Positions 1 through 5,178 of a stretch of 5,178 nucleotides of DNA are shown here, piece after piece. Both the position numbers and the translations under genes were made by a program. Source of the stretch: Candidatus Bathyarchaeota archaeon (GTDB lineage Archaea > Thermoproteota > Bathyarchaeia > Bathyarchaeales > Bathyarchaeaceae). The notes under the pieces are model-generated. The model was not told where the DNA came from, did not search any database, and saw only the letters and a program-made list of their open reading frames with translations. How positions within the stretch are numbered: the stretch's first letter is position 1; each line of letters begins with the position of its first letter. The stretch lies in NCBI GenBank assembly GCA_020344435.1, contig CP070826.1, positions 1,129,827 through 1,135,004 on the forward strand, in the 5' to 3' direction.

Positions 1-645
1 CTGTACGTGGCCTTCATCCCCCCTAATGTACGTCGCTGTTAGGCCAATCCTGAAAGGAGCGACAAAGAGCTCCGCAATTTGACTGTAACTGGGGGCAGGG
101 AGGTGGTGAACCTCGTCGAAGATGGTCAGAACAAACTTGTTTCCAAGCTCTCCAGCTCTTATGTATGCGGAATCGTAGGTGGATACGGTAATCGCTTGAA
201 GATCAGATTCTCCGCCTCCATAGGCCCCTATTTCGGCGCCAAACTCTTTTGCCAAGTTTGCCCGCCACTGTTCCATCAGATCAATAGTTGGGACGACAAC
301 GATGGTGGGGGCGTTTACGTGAGAGATCGCTGCCATGGCCACTATTGTTTTGCCAGCTCCTGTTGGGAGGACTATTACTCCTCGTTTTCCCGCAGCAAGC
401 CACGCCTTCAAGGCCGCTTCCTGATAGTCGCGCAATCTGGTTTCGCTGGTGAGTCTTGGGCAAGGCGGTAGATCTAGAACATGATCCTTGAAATCTATCT
501 GGCTCGCCCTCAGATACTCTACAACCTTGGGATAGTATAATGCCATCGTTCTGAAGGCCCCAACTCGAGAGTCCCAACTGCTATTTGGGATCCTTATATC
601 ACCCCAAACAAGAATCGTGCCCTTGTCGTATCTCAGCAGAACCAA
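1..645 (-). CDS. xpb: Archaeal XPB/Rad25-type DNA helicase, N-terminal part (3' end outside window)
   Basis: Superfamily 2 DNA helicase of the archaeal XPB group, thought to act in DNA repair and/or transcription. The frame is open from a TTG at 645 to the window edge, giving 215 codons. Residues 1-60 resemble the damage-recognition domain (start MVLLRYDKGTILVWGD, then DSRVGAFRTMA). RLRDYQ (70-75) is the Q-motif-like element, LPTGAGKT (93-100) is Walker A, VVVPT (116-120) is motif Ia, FDEVHHL (176-182) is the DEAH-type Walker B, and GLTAT (201-205) is motif III. The match to my memory of Archaeoglobus XPB is close, including STYDSAY and APFR.GLTAT. I chose TTG 645 because AGGAG lies at 657-653, seven bases upstream, and because the N-terminus then lines up with that homologue. 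GTG at 669 and 663 are in-frame alternatives. The usual RED motif after TAT reads RGD here (208-210). The second RecA-like domain and the thumb should lie to the left. The family is very likely; the exact start is less certain. Confidence 0.93.
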   Translation of the reverse strand, partial: MVLLRYDKGTILVWGDIRIPNSSWDSRVGAFRTMALYYPKVVEYLRASQIDFKDHVLDLPPCPRLTSETRLRDYQEAALKAWLAAGKRGVIVLPTGAGKTIVAMAAISHVNAPTIVVVPTIDLMEQWRANLAKEFGAEIGAYGGGESDLQAITVSTYDSAYIRAGELGNKFVLTIFDEVHHLPAPSYSQIAELFVAPFRIGLTATYIRGDEGHVQ

Positions 646-666
646 AGGCCCTCTCCTTCTCACCTG

Positions 667-681
667 CACCCTGTAGGGGTG
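667..681. repeat. Small inverted repeat CACCC-N5-GGGTG beside the TATA-like box
   Basis: The arms CACCC (667-671) and GGGTG (677-681) are perfect complements around a 5-base spacer. In RNA the stem could gain one T·G pair. The repeat sits between the TATA-like box and the inferred start of leftward transcription, a place where archaeal repressors often bind. The arms are short, so chance is a real alternative. Confidence 0.3.
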
Positions 682-684
682 ATG

Positions 685-700
685 CCTTATAATATTTCGA
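685..700 (-). promoter_or_regulatory. Candidate BRE/TATA promoter of the XPB gene
   Basis: Read on the minus strand this is TCGAAATATTATAAGG, an A/T-rich TATA-like box preceded by a CGAAA purine stretch that resembles an archaeal BRE. Transcription starting about 25 bases downstream would begin near 665-670, leaving a short leader that still holds the AGGAG at 657-653. The box is nearly symmetric and could also serve the rightward gene, but the BRE-like side favours leftward use. This is inferred from sequence only. Confidence 0.45.
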
Positions 701-785
701 ATGTTCGTGGAAGAGGGCGGCTAGCGCTCACAAGAGTAATAGGCAACTTGTGGCTATGATTCCGCAGCATTCGCGGGTGGGAATT

Positions 786-1445
786 ATGGAGAAGTGGTTT
801 GCAAGGAGGCGCAAATCCAAGGTTCTCGAGCTAGCTGACAGGCAGATGATCTTAGCTATGGATACAGTTGTGGATCTGGAAAGGGCTGTGAAGGCAGCCG
901 CAAAGAACAGAGAGAAGGAGGCCGAAAATCACATAGTCCATCTATCCAAGATCGAACACGAAATCGATGAGCTGCGAAGGACCATTTTTGAAGAGCTGAC
1001 AAAGGACACAATGGCTCCTCAAGACCGAGAAGACATAATGCACCTTGTCAAGAGACTCGATGAGATGGCTGATCATGTCAAAGACGCTGCAAGGAATCTC
1101 GACCTCGTGCTCAAGTCAAGAATTCCAGATACTTTTTGGGACTCGTTGGCTTTCATAGCGACAAAGCTGGTTGAATGCACTAGGACTCTTCGTAGAGCTA
1201 TTGACGCCCTTGGAACGAAGCCATCTGAAGCAAGAAGACTGGCGATTACTATTGATAAGATAGAGGGCGAAATCGATGGAAGATATCAAGACATCCGGGA
1301 ACTCCTCCTTCAATATTCGAAAGATATGGACGCGGCAGCGGTTCTCTTCCTCCGAGACTTCGCAGAAGAGATGGAGCATGTTGCAGATTCATGCGACGAC
1401 ACAGCAGACTACGTGAGAATACTCGCAGCTACGAGAGAATTCTAA
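786..1445 (+). CDS. DUF47 family (PhoU-like, putative phosphate transport regulator)
   Basis: The protein has 219 residues, close to the usual size of about 200-220 for DUF47/PhoU_div (PF01865). It is all-helical and charged, with no membrane segment or signal, so it should be cytoplasmic. The opening MEKWFARRRKSKVLEL is typical of the family, as is APQDREDIMHLVKRLDEMAD at 77-96. Two acidic helices resemble the metal-cluster motifs of PhoU-like proteins: D92-E93-xx-D96-xxx-D100 and E197-xxx-D201-xxx-D205. I chose ATG 786 because GGTG (776-779) lies six bases upstream and because the N-terminus fits the family. GTG 750 or ATG 756 would add 10-12 residues and have no clear ribosome site. DUF47 genes are usually paired with Pit phosphate permeases and are thought to modulate them; no Pit gene is visible here, and the next gene starts an ABC importer operon. 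The family call is firm; the partner is unknown. Confidence 0.9.
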   Translation: MEKWFARRRKSKVLELADRQMILAMDTVVDLERAVKAAAKNREKEAENHIVHLSKIEHEIDELRRTIFEELTKDTMAPQDREDIMHLVKRLDEMADHVKDAARNLDLVLKSRIPDTFWDSLAFIATKLVECTRTLRRAIDALGTKPSEARRLAITIDKIEGEIDGRYQDIRELLLQYSKDMDAAAVLFLRDFAEEMEHVADSCDDTADYVRILAATREF

Positions 1446-1470
1446 GGCTAGAACAAAACGTTCCTAAGAT

Positions 1471-1523
1471 GGAAGGCGAGCTCTAAACCCCAAACCCAAA
1501 CTCCCGCCCCACGGGAAGGCGAG
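1471..1523. repeat. Direct repeat GGAAGGCGAG, two copies around the C-rich tract
   Basis: Two identical 10-base copies occur at 1471-1480 and 1514-1523, 43 bases apart start to start, both between the DUF47 gene and the importer operon. They enclose the C-rich element at 1488-1510. Four-turn spacing of this kind can reflect paired binding sites on one face of the helix, but with only two copies chance cannot be excluded. Confidence 0.4.
1488..1510 (-). other. Putative G-quadruplex motif on the minus strand
   Basis: The plus strand carries four C-tracts: 1488-1491, 1495-1497, 1503-1505 and 1507-1510. They are separated by 3, 5 and 1 bases. The minus strand therefore fits the consensus of four G-runs of at least three with loops of 1-7. 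It lies in the non-coding gap downstream of DUF47 and about 35 bases before the candidate operon promoter. The G-rich strand is the template strand for rightward transcription, so the transcript itself would be C-rich. The match to the consensus is direct; folding or function is inference. Confidence 0.5.
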
Positions 1524-1543
1524 GACTGGCGCACTTGCATAGT

Positions 1544-1554
1544 AAGAATAAAAT
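1544..1554 (+). promoter_or_regulatory. Candidate TATA-like box for the ABC importer operon
   Basis: The stretch AAGAATAAAAT is the most A/T-rich part of the 172-base gap before the operon. A start about 25 bases downstream would give a leader of roughly 40 bases containing the strong ribosome site at 1604-1609. It is flanked by TTGCA (1535-1539) and TGCAA (1558-1562), a short inverted repeat that could be an operator. The box is a weak match to the archaeal consensus. Confidence 0.35.
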
Positions 1555-1603
1555 GCCTGCAATGTCAAATGAGGCTTGCGAACTAAGCACAAAGACCACA
1601 GTT

Positions 1604-1609
1604 GGGAGG
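1604..1609 (+). promoter_or_regulatory. Ribosome binding site that fixes the solute-binding protein start
   Basis: GGGAGG ends eight bases before ATG 1618 and matches the archaeal anti-SD well. The upstream in-frame TTG at 1576 lacks a comparable, well-spaced site, and the 14 extra residues it would add are polar and precede the membrane anchor without benefit. Confidence 0.7.
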
Positions 1610-1617
1610 CAGCGAGG

Positions 1618-2748
1618 ATGTTGTTCGTAAAACGTGGGTATCTAATTCTGTTCGCAGGAATCTTGATTGGCTTTCTAGCGTTTTCAGTGGTCTCCCTCCT
1701 CTATTCAAGTATAGGGTTTGTCAATATAGTTGGCGATGTACCTACCGAGATCGAGTTTGACTTCCTTTATACAAGCGAGAAACAGGGGTGGATTGAGGAA
1801 TTAACCCCCAGGTTCGCCGAATGGTTTGAGCAAAGGTTTGGAATAGCCATTAACGTCCGACTCATAGTCACGGGAACTCATGATAGTGTGAACCGGATAT
1901 TGGATGGAAGCGAAAGGCCTGCAGCTTGGAGCCCTGCCTCAAGCATATGGATTCCTTACATGAACACTAAATGGCGGAGCGTAACCACGAATGATTATGA
2001 TGTTGCATTAGATTGGACTCCACTGGTTCTCTCTCCAGTTGTGCTTGCTTCTTGGGGTTCGTTCAGTGAACAGCATGGCGTAACTGGGTTCATGGACTTG
2101 TATCAACTGATCCAAGACGGTGTTGACTTCAAGTATGGTCATCCCGATCCGTTGCTAAGCAACGGAGGGACAATGACAGTCGTCCTTGAGTTCGCTGAAG
2201 CTGCAGGGAAAAAACCTGAAGATCTAACAGTTGAAGATCTGAAGAACGAAACCGTCATCGAGATAGTCAAGGCCATCGAGTCAAAATCAATCAGTTACCA
2301 GAAAAGTACAGGTTTCTTCGGCGCCTGGGCGGCAGATAACGGACCGGACGCCATACAGTTCTTTGGCATATACGAAAATGTCGTGCTAGAAAACTCATTC
2401 AGAGCCCTGCAAAAATGGGATGACCCTCTTGTAGCGTTATATCCTGAAAGTGGCACACTCATGGCTGACCATCCCTTTGTGATTCTGAACGGAACCTGGG
2501 TGGATCCTTGGCAGAGGTTTGCCGCTGGGCAATACTTGTTTTATCTTCTTCAACCGGGAAACCAAGAGCTGGCTGAGGAGCATGGGTTTCGACCTGCGAT
2601 TTCCACTGTGCCCTTAGATGAAGACGTGTTCAATCCTCTAAACGGTGTTCAATATGAGATAGATGTACCTGTCCTGAAACCTCTAGAGGGAGATGTTATG
2701 GAGGCGATCTTCACCGCTTGGGTGAGAGTTCGGAACACAGGGCTTTAG
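1618..2748 (+). CDS. Membrane-anchored ABC transporter solute-binding protein
   Basis: The protein has 376 residues. A short K5-R6 start is followed by a hydrophobic segment at about 8-30. There is no lipobox cysteine, so it is probably held by an uncleaved N-terminal anchor with the receptor domain outside the cell. The rest resembles periplasmic-binding-protein folds of the SBP_bac_11 type: EIEFDFLYTSEKQGWIEE at 44-61 as the first strand-helix unit, AWSPASSIWIP at 103-113 as a likely ligand-loop region, GHPDPLLSNGGTMTV at 174-188, and YPESGTLMADHPFVIL at 275-290. Motifs of the WSPASS and YP-x-x-GT-x-x-x-DHP kind also occur in substrate-binding domains annotated next to VWA domains, but no VWA domain is present here. 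It is the first gene of the importer operon, 10 bases before the permease. Its role as the importer's receptor is strongly supported; the ligand is not identifiable, with an oxyanion or metal complex being only a family-level guess. Confidence 0.85.
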   Translation: MLFVKRGYLILFAGILIGFLAFSVVSLLYSSIGFVNIVGDVPTEIEFDFLYTSEKQGWIEELTPRFAEWFEQRFGIAINVRLIVTGTHDSVNRILDGSERPAAWSPASSIWIPYMNTKWRSVTTNDYDVALDWTPLVLSPVVLASWGSFSEQHGVTGFMDLYQLIQDGVDFKYGHPDPLLSNGGTMTVVLEFAEAAGKKPEDLTVEDLKNETVIEIVKAIESKSISYQKSTGFFGAWAADNGPDAIQFFGIYENVVLENSFRALQKWDDPLVALYPESGTLMADHPFVILNGTWVDPWQRFAAGQYLFYLLQPGNQELAEEHGFRPAISTVPLDEDVFNPLNGVQYEIDVPVLKPLEGDVMEAIFTAWVRVRNTGL

Positions 2749-2758
2749 CGGTGGTCGA

Positions 2759-4462
2759 ATGACTTTCGGGGTCAAACGAACAGTCCATCTCTCCAGTGCT
2801 ATTTCATTGTTTACTCTCATTGCTCTTGTGATTCTTGTTTTGCTTCCCACTTTCTATCTTATCTCGTACGTGTTTCTAAGGTGGCCTGAAGTAAATCGTG
2901 AAGTGTTCAACAACCCGATCATTGGAAATGAGAACTGGAATCAGATCCTCAAGACGTTGTTCTTCTCTTTCAGGCTATCCCTTTCTGCCATCGCTTTTGA
3001 CCTTGCCTTCGGAATTCCATTGGCTTACGTTCTAGCTCGAAAAACGTTCCCTGGCAAGAGCCTGCTGGAAGACATCGTCACTTTGCCATTGGTTATCCCC
3101 ACATCTGGGTTTGGATTCGCCACGTTGATTGCATGGACTAGCAATGCTGGAATTGGGGGATTCCTAGGGTTGAACACAGGGGTACTCACCATGAACGCTG
3201 CGATACCTTTCATAAACGTTCCCTTTCTACTCTTCATAGTACATGTGGCGTTGACATTTCCATACGTCGTCCGGACCATAGAAACGAAGATTCAGTCTAT
3301 AGATTCGACTTTTGAGACAGCTTCGAGAACATTGGGAGCCAGTTCATTGACCACCTTCAGGAAAGTGCTATGGTCATTGGCTGTTCCAGGGATTTTTTCA
3401 GGGACGGTTTTGGCCTTTGCCCGTTCATTGGGGGAGACAGGGGCCACGATTATTGTCTCAGGTGTAAGTACAACCGCGTCGATCGCTATTGTCAGGTGGA
3501 CCGGTGAATTCAAGCTTGCCACAGCATCTTTCATGGGTAGCTTGCTCGTGGTCATTGCATCTGCTTTGATACTTCCGGTGGAGATATATATGAGTCGCAA
3601 GCAGCACACTTCGGTTTTTCGGTACCACATTCCCACGTTTCTAGATCGGAAGCTGATGAAATTTGAGCGGTTTATCTCCAGAAGACTGTCTCGCGTAAAG
3701 GACTTTGTTCCAGTTATTGTCGTTTTAGTAACAGTTGTCGTTCCGGTCATAGTGGTCTTGAACTCTGTGGTGTTCTACTGGTCTGCAGATCCTTACACAG
3801 GTAAGGCTCAGGGAGGGGTCATCTATCAGCTCTTTGGACCAGCTAATTACTTCAATCATCTAGTACAAGCAACATTGACTTCAATCATCGTAGCTTTGAC
3901 AGCTACGTACATTTCCATGTGTTTGGCCATACCATTAGCTTTCATGATTGAAAGAAGGTGGTATGGAAGCTTCATCAGGTCAATTCTAAAGGTGCCAATG
4001 ATAATACCTACATCCTCTCTGGGCTTGTCCGTCCTCCTACTATGGGGATCTAATGGCTTCAACTTACTTGGCTCAGGCATATGGTTGATCATTCTCACCC
4101 ACATCGTTTTCTCGGTTCCAGTTATAGTTGAATCCGTCATTCCAGCATATGAAGGCTCAGAGATTCAGATGTATGAGGATTCAGCCAGAACGCTAGGAGC
4201 AACGGCGTATGATGCCATCGAGAAGGTATCTCTGCCGCTGGTGAAGGGTGGTCTTCTCACAGGCTTCATCCTTTCCTTTACACGTTCACTTGGAGAGACA
4301 GGTGCAACTTTCATTGTCATGGGAAGAGATGTGACTGTTCCAGCTTTGGTTGTCAACATGGTTGAAGCCCTAGCCCTTCCAGCGGCGCTCTTCACTTCAA
4401 CATTCCTTATTGTATTGTCTCTGATCTTGCTCGCTATAATAAGGGTAATCACTCGAAAGTGA
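2759..4462 (+). CDS. ABC importer permease, two BPD transmembrane domains fused in one chain
   Basis: This 567-residue integral membrane protein is built from two related halves of about 280 residues, each with about six predicted helices (for example 14-40, 67-92, 105-125, 152-172, 259-275, then 317-339, 371-395, 411-430, 440-460, 545-563). Each half has the same landmarks: LPLVIPTSGFG (109-119) and VPMIIPTSSLG (412-422); an EAA-type ATPase-coupling loop, ETASRTLGAS (186-195) and EDSARTLGAT (473-482); and an identical RSLGETGAT at 222-230 and 509-517. The GE-x-GA element is typical of the CysT/CysW/ModB side of the BPD_transp_1 family, while the one-chain layout recalls FbpB and ThiP. Because the two halves are fused, no second permease gene is needed. 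GGTGG at 2750-2754 lies four bases before the ATG. It follows the receptor gene by 10 bases and precedes the ATPase by 7, so the three are surely co-transcribed. The substrate is unresolved. Confidence 0.93.
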   Translation: MTFGVKRTVHLSSAISLFTLIALVILVLLPTFYLISYVFLRWPEVNREVFNNPIIGNENWNQILKTLFFSFRLSLSAIAFDLAFGIPLAYVLARKTFPGKSLLEDIVTLPLVIPTSGFGFATLIAWTSNAGIGGFLGLNTGVLTMNAAIPFINVPFLLFIVHVALTFPYVVRTIETKIQSIDSTFETASRTLGASSLTTFRKVLWSLAVPGIFSGTVLAFARSLGETGATIIVSGVSTTASIAIVRWTGEFKLATASFMGSLLVVIASALILPVEIYMSRKQHTSVFRYHIPTFLDRKLMKFERFISRRLSRVKDFVPVIVVLVTVVVPVIVVLNSVVFYWSADPYTGKAQGGVIYQLFGPANYFNHLVQATLTSIIVALTATYISMCLAIPLAFMIERRWYGSFIRSILKVPMIIPTSSLGLSVLLLWGSNGFNLLGSGIWLIILTHIVFSVPVIVESVIPAYEGSEIQMYEDSARTLGATAYDAIEKVSLPLVKGGLLTGFILSFTRSLGETGATFIVMGRDVTVPALVVNMVEALALPAALFTSTFLIVLSLILLAIIRVITRK

Positions 4463-4463
4463 T
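4459..4463 (+). promoter_or_regulatory. Ribosome binding site overlapping the permease stop codon
   Basis: GTGAT overlaps the TGA stop of the permease (4460-4462) and lies six bases before ATG 4470. It matches the 3' part of the GGAGGTGAT complement of archaeal 16S rRNA. The overlap suggests translational coupling of permease and ATPase. Confidence 0.5.
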
Positions 4464-4469
4464 CATTGT

Positions 4470-5178
4470 ATGTCAATAATAAAACTGGTGAATGTGACCA
4501 AGAAATTCGGGGAGATTACAGCTCTCAAGCAAATTGATCTCTCAATAGAAGATGGCGAGTATGTTTGCGTATTGGGGCAGACAGGGGCGGGAAAAACAAC
4601 TCTGCTTCGGACAATAGCAGGTTTGGCTGAGCCCGACGAAGGAGAAATATACATTGAAGGCAAGCTTGTCAATAGGGTTCCGCCTGAAAGACGCAACACT
4701 GTATACATGTTTCAACATTTCGCTTTGTTTCCCCACATGAACGTTTGGGAGAATGTTTCATTCGGCCCTTCGATCAGAAACTGGGATAGCCGTGAAGTCA
4801 GGACAGTGTCTTCTGAGATTCTTGAAATGGTAAGGTTGTCTGAAAGGCGGGACGCTTTTCCTAACGAATTGAGTGGGGGCATGCAGCAACGGGTGGCTCT
4901 TGCCCGGGGAATAGCTTCAGGGGCTAGGATTCTGCTGCTTGATGAGCCTTTAGGAGCACTAGACGCTAGGCTAAGAGTTGACCTCCGAAGGCAGCTGAGG
5001 AGACTGGTCAAGGACCAAAAGCTTACAGCAGTTCATGTGACACATGATCAGGAGGAAGCCTTGATGACAGCTGACAGGATTGTCGTTCTAAGGAAGGGCA
5101 AGATTGAACAGGTAGGCACTCCGCATGAGGTTTACTCAAAACCTGCATCCATCTTCGCTGCAAGCTTTGTCGGTGGAG
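4470..5178 (+). CDS. ABC importer ATPase, CysA/PotA/FbpC-like (3' end outside window)
   Basis: The frame is open from ATG 4470 to the window edge, giving 236 complete codons plus one base, and encodes the full nucleotide-binding domain. Visible motifs: Walker A GQTGAGKTT (36-44), Q-loop MFQHFALFPHM (80-90, Q82), signature LSGGMQQR (134-141), Walker B ILLLDEP (154-160), D-loop LGALDARLR (161-169), and H-loop VTHDQEEA (190-197, H192). FALFPHMNVWENVSFG and VYSKPASIFAASFVGG are typical of importer ATPases for sulfate, polyamines, Fe3+ or molybdate. Members usually run to about 330-370 residues with a C-terminal TOBE-type regulatory domain, which would lie beyond 5178. All catalytic residues are intact. 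It begins 7 bases after the permease stop and should be the energising subunit of that permease. Close similarity across these ATPases prevents a substrate call. Confidence 0.95.
   Translation, partial: MSIIKLVNVTKKFGEITALKQIDLSIEDGEYVCVLGQTGAGKTTLLRTIAGLAEPDEGEIYIEGKLVNRVPPERRNTVYMFQHFALFPHMNVWENVSFGPSIRNWDSREVRTVSSEILEMVRLSERRDAFPNELSGGMQQRVALARGIASGARILLLDEPLGALDARLRVDLRRQLRRLVKDQKLTAVHVTHDQEEALMTADRIVVLRKGKIEQVGTPHEVYSKPASIFAASFVGG

Noticed and set aside
14..24. Possible frameshift of XPB at the C-run near the left edge
   Set aside because: A first reading with seven Cs gave a stop codon; recounting shows six Cs (18-23), and the frame stays open to base 1.
79..471. Plus-strand open frame of 130 codons
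   Set aside because: It lies antisense to the XPB gene, whose minus-strand frame holds all the helicase motifs; the product has no recognisable features.
281..577. Minus-strand open frame of 98 codons
   Set aside because: It is on the same strand as XPB but in another frame, and the XPB frame through this stretch is clearly the coding one.
750..785. Extended start (GTG 750 or ATG 756) for the DUF47 protein
   Set aside because: There is no clear ribosome site, and the extra 10-12 residues precede the normal family N-terminus.
1488..1510. Telomere-like or simple tandem repeat (CCCCAAA, CCCAAA)
   Set aside because: Only two imperfect units are present; the quadruplex-type spacing describes the tract better.
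1576..1617. Extended start (TTG 1576) for the solute-binding protein
   Set aside because: ATG 1618 has a well-placed GGGAGG and gives a standard N-terminal anchor; the extension has weaker initiation signals and polar residues.
3025..4140. Minus-strand open frames inside the permease gene
   Set aside because: They are shadows of a permease with complete, duplicated family motifs; none gives a recognisable product.
4463..5011. Minus-strand open frames across the ATPase gene
   Set aside because: They are antisense to intact ABC ATPase motifs and overlap each other in different frames.
1..5178. CRISPR array, tRNA/rRNA gene, insertion sequence or transposon ends
   Set aside because: No regular repeat-spacer pattern, no cloverleaf or rRNA-like stretch, and no transposase or terminal inverted repeats were seen.

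Overview
The window looks archaeal. The main reason is a divergently transcribed gene at the left edge whose product matches the short archaeal XPB (Rad25-type) helicase from its N-terminal damage-recognition domain to the LTAT motif. Supporting signs are TATA/BRE-like promoter elements, Shine-Dalgarno sequences of the GGAGGTGAT type, and a DUF47 (PhoU-like) gene. Base composition is moderate. The phylum cannot be fixed from this window; a TACK-type lineage is possible but is a guess.

Layout: (1) 1-645, minus strand, 5' part of an XPB helicase gene that runs off the left edge. (2) 646-785, a divergent intergenic region with a TATA-like element and a small inverted repeat. (3) 786-1445, plus strand, a DUF47/PhoU-like protein. 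(4) 1446-1617, a 172-base intergenic region with a C-rich stretch whose minus strand fits the G-quadruplex consensus, two copies of a 10-base direct repeat around it, and a candidate promoter. (5) 1618-5178, plus strand, a compact ABC importer operon: membrane-anchored solute-binding protein, a permease with two fused BPD-type transmembrane domains, and a CysA/PotA/FbpC-like ATPase cut by the right edge. The gaps inside the operon are 10 and 7 bases.

The three transporter genes encode all parts of one importer: an extracellular receptor, a one-chain permease that needs no second subunit, and the ATPase. The family resembles sulfate/molybdate/Fe3+/thiamine-type importers, but the substrate cannot be read from sequence. 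DUF47 proteins usually accompany Pit-type phosphate transporters. Here the neighbour is an ABC importer instead, so a regulatory link between the two is a hypothesis. The helicase is probably an unrelated divergent neighbour. The most notable points are the DUF47-ABC pairing, the fused and internally duplicated permease, the G-quadruplex-like intergenic element, and an altered RED motif in XPB. I do not see a clearly new defence or mobile system.
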